A stretch of 64,000 bases of DNA from Bedellia somnulentella (lineage: Eukaryota; Arthropoda; Insecta; Lepidoptera; Bedelliidae), in contig OY755189.1 in assembly GCA_963576735.1 (NCBI GenBank), positions 4,626,622-4,690,621 on the forward strand, given 5' to 3'. Within the stretch, counting starts at the first letter, position 1. Each line of letters starts with the position of its first letter. Below are positions 12,033-24,000 of the stretch, in pieces. A program made the position numbers and the translations under genes. The notes below the pieces were generated by a model. That model was not told where the DNA came from and ran no database searches. It saw only the letters and a program-made list of their open reading frames with translations.

Positions 12033-15000
12033 GTACGCGATCCTACTTCTTTTAACTACTATATGCTGAATACTTATTGATAATGTTTGAGTCCAACTTT
12101 ACAAATTCGTAATATGCTTATAATTTGAGATAACAAACTTAAAATAAGTGTTTGTCATCAGGTCGCTGGCTCCATCATCGGTAAAGGAGGAGTGAACATA
12201 TCGAAACTCCGCAATGAGGTCAGTATTACTGTAAGGATAGAGCGTCTCCACGTTCCATTACGAGGGAATCTTCTCCGCTCCGCAAACAACTCAACATGCT
12301 TTATCGATGTAACTTGCTTCTCATACCATCAGAAATTATTATTTTTAAGCCCTTAGTCTCTTAAACAACTTATTGACAAGTCATCTAATCTATTTTGTTT
12401 AAATTTTATATCGCAGGTACAACCGGTAAAATGTTTTGTATTCTAATATCCAACTGCGCTGTGGCACTCGATACGATCGGTAACAATTCTCGGTGATGTC
12501 CGCATGAAGGCCCCATAGAGTCCCTCTGCATTGGCGACATCACCCGCCTAGTGACGTAACACAGATCGAGTCACGAAGTGCCCAGTCTAAACAGTTTAAC
12601 GCCCCAGCCACAGTTGCAGGTCCACTTTCGTCCCCGAGAAGCCCCATTGACTCTTTGAGCGATACATCCTCGTCTCGTTCCCCGGCGGGCGCACTCAACT
12701 TAGTTAGATACGTTGAGATGGATGTTGAGAGTGGTAGTTGAGTGCGGCCGCCGCGAGCCCGGGAGTATCGCTCGAGCTACAGCTGTGTTGTTATCGGTCC
12801 CGCCGCCGCCGCCGCCCCGCCGTCCCGCCCGCCTCTGCAGTACAAAGCCTCTATAACAGTCCCAGATTGCCCCGGCCCCGAACGGTAATTTATACCCCAA
12901 CATCTACTCTCAAACAATCTCTTTACAAACCCGACCGATACGTTGCCGGTCAACGGTAGGAGCCAGAACTTTCGCGCTCGATATTGTTCCCGTCGATACG
13001 CTGATTACCTGGTAAACGTATCTTTTAACTCTTACGGACCATCTCTTCGCATCCAGCTCGAGGGAACAATAACGAGGATTTCTAATGTACTGGTCACTCT
13101 AATAAGTTTATCCGAGTAAGCGTTTTATCCTTCTCATATCAACCTTCGTCGAGTCCCATCCTGACTTCACGAGCGCACAATTTCCAAGAGTCTTTCTAGT
13201 CATTTGTCTACACTGCGGTGTTATTGCATCATTCGGTACACGTAATTTAGAGACTCGACACTTTGAAATGTTTCCGAGCGTCCAGCCATTCCTCCCAGAC
13301 CGTTGATTTGTCTTGTGTGTATTATGTCTTGGTACTAACTGGTCGACGATGGTGGTAATGTACACGTTGGTTTGCAGGGTACTCACGATTGGAGCAAACG
13401 ATATGGACACCACCATAGATATCCTCAAAGAAGTGTTACCAAAGCTGGCTGATGTGAGTATCAAATTTGTTAATTGCTTTAACCTTTATCCTGCATAAAG
13501 CATTATCTAATAAATTATCTTTTGATGAAGAAAAATAAATAAATAAATACAATTACCTTCTTAAATCTATTTATTATATTAAATAGTTTTATTTTAATTC
13601 CCTAGCCACAAAACCAAAAAGGGAACAGTGACGACTTGGACCTGCGTCTACTAATCCACCAAAGCAGGGCTGGCTGCGTTATCGGGAAAGCTGGCTCCAA
13701 GATTAAAGAACTTCGCGAGGTTAGTTTTGCTCGTTTTACTTTTTTTAAACACGGCCTTTTTTACATTGTCCAGGTTGTTAATATTGTGATGAACACCGTT
13801 TAACTAATAAACTACATTTTGGCCGGTACGAATATTCATAATTACACACGAATGCTACAAAACTACTACATACAGTGACAGTTCGATAAAATTCAAAACT
13901 TGTCGGGACTCATACATAAATGATCCACTTTCAAATTCACCTCATCTCACTATTTCTATCCACAACTCTATATATCTTAGGTAGTCTGAGTTGAAAGGTA
14001 TACAAAAAAAGTCGAAACACATACTAGTGCTCCTTGTGATATCTGCAAATGATACAAGGTACAGTTATTTCGAAAAGGTTTTTTAGATAAGTTGTGTGCA
14101 CGTGCTGCGTGCGTCGCCGACAGATGTGAAGGCAGCTGCGCTAAATGTGAGGGTGAATCTCCCGTATTATCTTATACAGCTCACCTCATAATGTCGTACA
14201 TATACCAAACTTAACAACATATGCTTTTACTGACTACTTTAGGCTCATCCGATAACATTCTGTTTGAAACTTCATTGTGCCTATCACATTACAGACTTGA
14301 TAGGATGCACTTAAAACCTGCCATATCACAGCGCACCGCAAAACAAGTGAACTATGTAAAAGCCACTACTCACCGAACCAAATAAGATTAACGAGTATCG
14401 GTAGCATACACTCTCGTCAATTACCTCGCACACAAGTTTGACGGAAGTTTGAAAATATAATCCGCGGTGCACTTTGCTTGGTGCTACGTTTCATTACTCC
14501 CGTTTGATAGCTCGCTCTGTTTGCGCGGAGTTTGGCGATCGCAGACTTCCCACGGTCGATGCTCTAGCCTGCAATGACTTGAAGTTAACTTGGCTTTTGG
14601 CTTTCACTCGGGGTTAAGCGAATAGACTATTAGTTTAACAGGCTACCTTTGATTGGTAAATTAACCGTTATTATTTTATAGACTAAATTGTTGAAATATA
14701 AGTAGCATTTCGAGAAAGTAGAGCTTAGTTAGGTAGATAAAAGCAGCTTACAAGTCAATTATGTAAAAGTTGGTTACTCGGAATTCGAGGCAGAAAAATA
14801 AACATTGTCTGATCAATTTTATATAGACATATGAATTGGGAGCTTCGGCGCTTAATTGCTTATCTGAGTCTAGGAAACTACTTTTTACATCATTATATTT
14901 GCTATTTTCGTAATAGTTATTCTTAAATGTCTGACAAACTCTTTTTAATTAAATAATTATTGAAAATATTTTGTACCAAAGCTAAAATGTAATTTACTAC

Positions 15001-18000
15001 ATTGTGCCGTACCAATGATTGGGCAAGATTTTACCTTGGACAAATAACAAGTGATATTCGACTGTTTCTCAGAGCAGCCCCGCTTCTATGATTTAATAAT
15101 GAGGGTTCGCGAATATTCCGAGGTCGATTCAACTCGGCAAGCGAAAGGGTTCCAAATAAAATATATTTTCTAATGAGACCTCTTACAGTATAAATGAGTT
15201 TATTAACGTCGAGGAAGGCTTCTTATTATAAATAATGAACGCACCTTAGTAACGCGAGCGTACAAAGGAATGCTGGAGTGCGATTATGGTTTTTTTTAGT
15301 CCTGAATACGTGACAATGAGGCTGCCGTATGCAATACAATTGTGAACAAAGTGGACCGAAATACTCACTAGAGCAATTGCGTCAGAATTAAAAAGGCTAT
15401 TAAATATTTAGTATTAAAAGAGGGTCTTAAGATTACCATTCTTATGCGGTTAGCGATACATAAATTTTAAAGTGACGGCTTAGGAATCCTCCGTAGGTAT
15501 CACACGAGACGTCCAAGGGCACCAGTATTTAAATTTATTGGTTGTTATTGCGATCAGCAACTCATCAACAACAATCTTTGTTCTCATTATCTTTCCCCTT
15601 CGTATATGACCATTTTTTCGAGGTTTAAAGTTGTGAGTTTATTAACTTTCATTTCCGCATTACATTGTAAGCTCAGAATAACACTACCCTTATCTCTGCG
15701 AACGGGATTTCTAAGCGATATTTAAAATCCATCCACTTCTACCATCTTTGAACCAATCAAAAGGGGCTGAACCATTTTTAATGCCTAAAATCTAGACGCC
15801 TTCTTTTGGTCTCTATTCTAAACACACGTAAGCATAGCTTGCTTTAGAAACAACGTAATTCAATCAGCAACCGTCACACACAAAAGCTCACATAGTAAGT
15901 GGAAACGCAATATAAGAAAGAGTGTATAGCTATATGTAGTGAGGACGCGTGCGCCTGGCAGCTGCCGGGCACATGGCGGCAGGTGCGCGCGCAGCCGGAA
16001 CTGTAGAAAAACGCCCGCGCACCTGGGACCAGCGAACACAAAGAGGAGTTGGGTTTTTTATTTTACGTACCTTCTTGGAGTCTTTCGGTTGGAGTTATAG
16101 AAGGATGTTGATGTTTGATGTTCGGGATTTTAAGATAGGATTTTTAGTTTAGTGTAGTGTTGGTTTGTGTTAGACACATTTTTAGGCTTTTTAGTGATTG
16201 GGTGATGTAGCTGAAGATCACCAATCATCTATACTTCTATACTAATATTATAAAGAGGAAAGGTTTGATTTTTTGTTTGTTTGTTTGAATTGAATAGGCT
16301 CCAAAACTACTGAACGGATTTGAAAAATTCTTTCACTGTTTTAATGCTACACTATTCCCGAGTGACATAAGCTATATTTCATTTTCAAAAAAATTAGGGA
16401 TCCTTACGTAAACTTCAAAAATGTAACCCAAGGTGTTAAAAAAATACCAAAAAAAATCCTTACATCGCGTGCGCTGCGAAAACTATTGACAATAGAATAA
16501 AATTATGTACTACAATTTTATAGAACACATCATTATCTAAAAAAAATGCCCCGACAGCATGTCTCTAACTATTATAGTTATCTCACAACAAGCGTCATTA
16601 TATAAAATTATTTAAAATTTAAATTAAAATCCTGCTTTAGAAAAGGCTCTTTATTTGTACCTATCTAATCCTTATAAAAAACGTATATATTATTTCAGAC
16701 TACTTCAATACCCTTATATTACTTTTTGAATTATTCAATTCGAACATTCCATTCGAAAGTTATCTCGAATTAAAAAAATAGATAAAACTCCGCTCGATTA
16801 GCTATGCATAGTAAGTTGTTGCAGGCGTCACGAAGGGGTACGGGAGGCTGCTTATCAAAGAGTTAAAGCAAAATTTAATTGTAGCGACTATTATCACTGG
16901 CCAAGCAGCCGGTCAATTAGCTCATATACCGAGGATACCGATGATCCCAACTGATCTGCCAATTCCATTTAAACGGCTACAATTTCCGGTTAAAACATCT
17001 TTTGCTTTAACAATTAATAAGTTCCAAGGCCAAACCTTCAAATTAGTAGGGATTGACCTGCGAAAGAATTGTTTTACTCACGGTCAACTGTACGTTGGCC
17101 TGTCGCGGGTGGGAGCTCCTGAACATCAATTCATTTTGCTGCCCCAAAATACAACAACGTCAAATATTGTTTACAGGGAAGCTCTAACTCTATAAATTGA
17201 ATGGCTTTTGATGTAATTACTCATTATGAATAATAAAAAAAATAAAAAAATATATCTAAATATAAATACAAAAAAATATAAAATACATACATACATATAC
17301 TCACGGCTATAAATCCCTAGAAGGGGTAGCCAGAGCTAAGGAATCAGAAATTCCTCAGCCACTTTTGGAAGTCTGCTGTGTAGTGTCGGCTTAGAATAGC
17401 ACTACCCCATTTCTTCCGGTGGGTGTACGTAAGAGGCGACTAACGGTATTGGGGCTTTTAAGGGATTTTGGGCGATGCGGTTGGAGACCCATCACCAACA
17501 AGTATATGTATGTATGTACTTTTGGAAGTTGTGTGGGGAAAAGATGGTGAAATAAAGGTTGTTGGTGATGGGTCACCAACCGCATCGCCCAAAAATCCCT
17601 CAAAAGCCCCAAAACCGTTAGTCGCCTCTTACGTACACCCACCGGAAGAAATGGGGTAGTGCTATTCTAAGCCGACACTACACAGCAAAAAAATATAACA
17701 TAGCTTAAAACTTAAAAAAAAAATATTAAAATAATAATACAAGTAATAAAATAAAAAACAAAATGGTAATGATAATTCATGCCCGAGCGAAGCCGGGACG
17801 GGCTGCTAGTTCTTTATATTTCAGTATTTCCCTTCAGCTGAGGAATTTCAAATTGTGATGTTTTGGCTACCCCTTTTAGCGATTTAATGCACTGAGTATA
17901 AGTGTGTATGTAAATTAAATATTTGTCGGTGTAGATTAATTATAGATTTACAATGACATCACCCAATAATAATTGCAAAATCTGCATACTCAGCTATAAT

Positions 18001-21000
18001 AGCTAATAATAATAATAGCCTAATGTAATGCTATTCTAAGACGACACTACATGCCACATGTATAATATTTTAGTTATTTTTATATTTATGCAACGAATAA
18101 AATAGGTGTTTCATAATTCTAATATTTCTAATCAAAATGCTCAATTATAACATGAAAGACCCCTTGTCTCGTGTCCCCCTAGTCCAATTAAGGGCAGATA
18201 TGAGGTAGAATTGTTATCATAGATAGACACTTCGTTCGATTGGATTTTGAGTGTTTTTTAATCTATCAATAATGTATTGATTAATAAATTAGGGAGTTTT
18301 TGTCAGGTTTAATTTCATTGCGGCCCTTTTTAGTAACGTTATTGAAATTATGGATACGGTATTGTTTGTGATAGGGGTAGTTTCGATTTTTTATGTTACT
18401 ATTTTTGTGGTGTGCTACAAGAAAAATATAAACGACAATTATTGTCAAAATTGCTTTTCTTTCTAGGTAGGAAAGTCCGAAAGATTATTAGATTGCAAAA
18501 TCTTTTCATAAGTATCGGGTCTTACCAACAGCAAAATCGAAATAGCTTTAACATTTCGAATTTCAACATTTCTTTGGTACCCTTTAGTTTACACATAGTT
18601 TATATGGTTTCCCTCAAAATAAACATCTCCCGGTTGACAATTGAGTTTGATCGGCTTCCCGAGTGCGGGCACTGGATTGAGTGTGACGTGGAGGGGTAGC
18701 GGAGTCACGTGGTGCGGTATCGAGCGGGGTCGTCACGTGACAGCGGGGCGGGTTCCGTCGGATGTGCTCCGGTTACCGCACACATGACATCCTCTGTCGA
18801 CAAAAAACCGGCCGGCTCACACTCGCGCAGCTGTTGTGAATCATTGACAGTAAATAAGCGAGCACCTAGCAATTTCAGCCGGTATCGACTAGGACACCGG
18901 TGCAATTACCCGCACGCTCATTACCCGGAGCCGCTGTCACACAGTAATTAACTCCAGCGGCTACAGCCTGCACGCGACTCTACCCGCTTCCGTTTCCGAT
19001 CACCAAACCACAACCGCTTCTGTAAGGCTTCGTCACGTATCGATCGTCACTTTCCCAATGTGACAAATCACCCGTCGTCGACGGTTTTTGTTTAAGCGAT
19101 CCGTGCGATACGATCGCGTCAGGGAACAATAGGTCGTTGCTCCGGTGACGTCGTTCCTAATTGGGGCTCCCCATTTTGAGATGCGAAATCTGTCCCGAAT
19201 CTCGAACGCATCCAAACTTTTCGCTTAAGATGTCGGGGTAAAGTTTTTGACAGATTTGATGGGGGTGGGTTTAGCGACCTTGTATGAACGTAGGCGTGGT
19301 GCGCGGAGACCCACAAGTGCAGGGAGGGGGTAGGCAGGTGTGCTGCGAGTTTACCTGTCGTCAGTCTGCCGCGGTCGGTCGAGCGGTGAGGTTGTGTTTG
19401 AATATGTAGTGGTTTAAAAAGTTGTGAGAGATGTGAGTGAGTGTAGCCAGCCACGTGCCCGGGTCGATGTGTTGGCGCGTGCGCGGAGCCGCCGGCTGTC
19501 AGGCGGCCGGCACTCGTATCTTATCTAATGCATACGGTAATTGGGGATCGATTACTATTACTATACGAATACTGCACGCACTCGACCATTGTTATGGGAT
19601 CGCTATTCAGGATGGATTAGCGTAATTCTAGGAAGAGCGATTTTCTAGTTTGATTCGGTCATTAAAGTTGAATCATAATTTCGGGGCTGTGTAAAGGTGA
19701 ACTTTATAATCACTTTCGGTTTTAGATTTCGGATAATATTAAGTGTTAGACTTATGATTTGGTTCACGTCTGATTTTTGGCTGTATTTTTTCCTAAATAT
19801 AGTTTTTTTTTCTACTTATAGTCACATTATAAGCAAACCTAATTATTTCAGAATAGGTTGCATTCGTTTTTATTATTATTTATTCGAAGCTATGAGCTTA
19901 TCCTATTGTCCTACATATAACAGCTTAGCACGCCGATTACACCTTTGCCTTTTGTAGTGTAGGATCTTAAAATTACGCCGGTACATGTAAAAGGCAAAAA
20001 GGCACTAATTCGCAATGATGTCACTTAAAGGTACTGTGTCAAAGTAACTTCAATGTTCATTATGATGCTCCAAGACCGAATTACTCATCTTTCTAAAAGA
20101 AATTTTACACTTTAAACATAAAGTAGAAAAAAACGTAAGTTATTGCTGCCTTACTTTGGCATTATACTTATAACACAGATTTGAATAATTTCATGAAGAA
20201 AAACGACCAAAAAAACTATCTGTCCCTGATTCCCATAAAACTGAATGTAGAAATATTTGCCTTTGTTACAAAACTCCTTTTATGTTACAATTTGGTAAGT
20301 GATTTATCTGTTTTTGGTGCCGAAGCTTTGGTCACACGTAGGGCCTGCATTCGAATATTCGAATATTCGAATAATTCGAATAATAAACTGGCTCGAATAT
20401 TCGAATACAGAATCTGCGATATTCGAATATTCGATCAATTTCCTAAACGCCAAATTCAGAACTAAGATTTGCCCAAAATACCAATAAAATTCAAATTACA
20501 CGCGCGAACGTTTCGCGACAGGATTTGGCAAAGCTCGGAACTGCTTGGAAAAGATCGGGACCTCGAGAATACGAGTTTTTTTGGCAAATATCTCCAAGAA
20601 GAACATGAAAAAATGGGGTTGATCTTAGATTGCAAAACCAGGTGGAGTAGTATGGCCGATATGGTCACGAGATTTTTGGCCCTGAATGACCCTGTCATGA
20701 AAACCCTGATTGATTTGAAGAATGACATCACCTTTACTTCGGCTGAGCTGGCTTTACTGCAAGAGTTGTCCACTTCACTCAATATTGTAAAGGCAACAGT
20801 AGAGGCGCTCTGTCAAGAAAGAGCAAATCTGTTTACTGCAGAAACAGCACTGCAATTCATGGTTGCGAAACTTTAAGCGACAAACAGCTTCATTAGTGAC
20901 AGATTACTTAAAGCTTTCAAGGAAAGGATTGCTCAAAGACGCCTGTAAAACCTAATCTGCACTTTGAAATATCTGCACAATCCCAGTAAATATTACGCAG

Positions 21001-24000
21001 AGCCAGCTTCGTCTTACTTTCCATCACCAGGGAATAACACTATCGTTGAAGTAATCATCGAAATCAACGAGAAATACTACATTAAAAGACAGGACCAAGA
21101 TGATGACGAAGATGATATGACCTTAATTCATTTTCGGCAACACAGCGAGACCGCCTGGGAAGCAGACGAACCCGAAATGAGCTTTAAAGAACAACTAAAA
21201 AGACAGATAGATGACACCGTTTCAGCAACTCCTTCGACATCTACCGCTAATGTATCAGATAGAGGGGAATTGGAAACGTCAGTGCGAATGCAAATGGCGC
21301 TATTTGACAGAGGAGGACCTAGACAAATATATTTGAGCCAAGCATATGACTTCCTCATGTGTATACCACCTACAAGTATAGAGTGTGAAAGAGTGTTCTC
21401 ATCCGCAAAATATATCTGTAACCACTTAAGGTGTTCCTCAAAAGATGACTCCCTGGACGCTCTGAGTTTCCTCAGGTCGCACTATCAAGGAAAACGTTAA
21501 TTTTTAGTCCTAAAACATATTTTATATTATTTATGCAAAGTTTGATCTCATGAATAATTGTTTTTATAGTTTCTTAGTTGAATATTTTCTTTTGAATCTT
21601 TTAAGTTTTGTAATGTAGGTACTTAACTTTGCAATGTGTGTCGTATGGATGTGAATGACGTTACGAAGAACCAAAAATAAAATTGAGAATTTTACACTTA
21701 TTTCGAGTTATTTAATATTTACATCATAAAATTTTTATTTTTTTGATTTGTAAGACTGTGTTTTAATTAGTCAGACTGCGGTTGTACCTTAGCGGCCAAA
21801 TTCTGATTGTTTAAACTAAGATTTGTTTTTGATTCAGAGAAATTAAGACTCTCAGGGTGACTTGCCGATGCGAGACTAAACTGCGTGCTAAATCTCGCTG
21901 TTTTGGACGTTTCCTCTGTAGCCCAAAAGTTAGTTTAGCTTAAGCGCTGTTTTTTCTCGCATCAGCAAGTCACCCTAAGTTACACTGGCAATAAAAAACC
22001 TGATTATAATAGCAGTCGATGCCTTTTTTTATTATTCGAATAATATTCGAATAATTCGAATATTACCAAGAAAAAAGTCGAATATTCGAATATCAAAATA
22101 TTTCGAATATTTGCAGGCCCTAGTCACACGGTTATTTATCAACCTACCATAACTTTTAAGATGTAATAGACATTGCTGTGTAGTGTCGGCGTACGACAGC
22201 TCTAACTAATATCTTTATGCTGATCGAGTGAGAGGTAACAGGGTTTTGGGAGATTTATAGCCGTGATATGTATGAATGTCATATATATTATGTTTTATAA
22301 TTACATAAAAAAGCCGCAAGAGGCTGATACTTCGGTCAGCAAATTACAAAATGACATGTGATGTGCGGAATAATTAGTATTTGCCTTCGGGGATATACAG
22401 CGTAAACGATATGTCGTCTACATGCATAGTATCCTCAGGGTTTAAATGCCAAAAAGGGCTACTGTTATGCGCTTGCATTAAACAGTTTTTAATGCACAAA
22501 TAGTTATTCTATATTAATAAAATAAGTGTTACCAGTGTTTGTTAATTTTATTTAATTTAATTTTCTTCGGTAAACTTACAGCCTAATGGCTTAATAGCTA
22601 AAAAACATATAATAAAAAAAACTCTTTATTGCACGTCACAAAAAAACAACAATTACAAAAAAAAAGATCGGTACAAAAGTCAAAGTACAACTGGCGGTCT
22701 TATCACTAAGAGCGATCTCTTCCAGGCAACCCATGAATGGAAAGATTTGTGTAACTTCATATATAACTTAATGCCGATTAAAAGTTGCCACATATTACTA
22801 ACTATATGGATTAATATATATGTAATACCGATTGTCCTCCCCGGATTCGTACAGATAATGTTATTTTCCACTACTAACCTTCTAGTAGATTTAGCATGAT
22901 GATTTATGCCCTATATTGCATCTGAAAGGTTTAGCTTTTCAATGGTGAAATGGTTTTTAAAATCTGTCCAGCTTTTACGGAGCCTATTCATAACAGAAAT
23001 ATGTTCATGTATATTAATAGACTGACGGATGCAAATGTAATCGAGGGATTACAATTTTGGCAATGCTACACACCGATTTACTTATCTAAATTTTCATAAC
23101 AAAGGGACGATTCCGTAATATAAATTATTAATTGTTTTAGTTTATTTTTCCATTAGCAAGTTTAGTATTGGACGTTTTATTTGAATTGATTTGTAATGAT
23201 TGTTTTTATCATTTTGACATATTTTTATGATTATGATATCTAATGGTATTATATTAGGTATTTAATTTTACAGCTTGTGAGTTATTTTACATTTAAATAA
23301 CATGGAACAATAGGCACAATACCTTACTTAGTTTTTTGTGAGTTTTGGCTATCAGCAATAAGACTTCAGACACTGTACTTTTTCGTCGTTTGAAACAAGT
23401 CTAAATGGTGATATGCAATAAAGAGTCTTCTACTCTTCGTCACTTTATTTCTATTTTATTGTTGAGATATCATAATATTAAATCTATTTACCTTGGACGT
23501 AGTAAAAACTTTAGAGCATCCATGTCCGAGGAACAAGCTATACGTGCATTATAAAACACACAATAATATCAACGAAGTAAACATTCGATTAACTGTCAGA
23601 TCTGTCGAACATAATTTCATTATATCACATATATCAGTACACTCACACACATAAATAATCTATTTCTAAATTAGCTTTTATTACTTTAAAGTATTTTTCA
23701 GTCTTACCTTATGCCCTTATATAATCGCCAATTAATCCAAATACTTAAATAACATTACAAATACTCCCACAGAAAACGGGCGCCCGCCTCAAGATCTTCT
23801 CGAACGCGGCGCCGCAGAGTACAGTGCGCGTCGTGCAGTTGCTAGGCAACGACGAGTCCGTCTGCGCCGCCGTCAGAGAGGTGCTCGAGCTGATTGTGCA
23901 GGTGGGACTCGGACTTGACTTTATACTTGCATACATATACTTTATACACACAAACAGATACTAAAAAAAAGAAGATTTTATTGGACCCAAAAAAATAAAC

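Larger units (their letters stand above)
16225..17809 (+). mobile_element. Helitron remnant with helicase C-terminus
   Basis: The 5' end is TCATCTATACTTCTATACTA (start at 16225, or at the inner TCTATAC at 16228). The 3' end has a short hairpin, CCCGAGCGAAGCCGGG, followed by CTAG at 17806-17809. It is flanked by A and T, as expected for Helitron insertion. Only the end of the helicase survives (16836-17195), and SINE-A copies have been inserted later at 17285-17686. Confidence 0.8.
16172..17906 (+). repeat. SINE-A copy split by a Helitron
   Basis: The left piece (16172-16224, GTGATTGGGTGATGTAGCTG) and the right piece (17810-17906, GCTGAGGAATTTC to GAGTATAAGTGTGTATG) are consecutive parts of one SINE-A. 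The Helitron lies between them at the CACCAA/CTTTAT point of the consensus. Confidence 0.6.
20339..22122 (+). mobile_element. hAT transposon, 1784 bp, internally deleted
   Basis: Terminal inverted repeats start TAGGGCCTGCA and are exact at both ends, with perfect 8-bp target duplications outside. Subterminal DNA on both sides (20349-20440 and 22026-22110) is packed with TTCGAATA motifs, likely transposase-binding repeats. Inside are two open frames from the middle and C-terminal parts of the transposase; the N-terminal BED finger and first catalytic part are missing. A small MITE lies within its right part. Confidence 0.9.
13720..23772 (+). other. hnRNP K intron 6, transposon-rich
   Basis: A 10-kb intron splitting KH2. 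It contains a Helitron inside a SINE-A, a complete-ended hAT element, SINE fragments and LINE 3' fragments. CpG-rich patches lie at 15940-16030 and 18660-19510. Regions 13720-15660, 17910-18650, 19515-20330 and 22720-23770 show no recognisable gene; the open frames there look like chance. Confidence 0.75.

Noticed and set aside
17391..17659. Open frames on both strands (83 and 63 codons)
   Set aside because: They lie wholly within the SINE-A palindrome; similar frames appear in other copies such as 57878-58072 and reflect repeat sequence, not genes.
19119..19454. 111-codon minus-strand open frame in the CpG-rich patch
   Set aside because: No family resemblance and overlapping open frames on the opposite strand; explained by low stop-codon frequency in GC-rich DNA.
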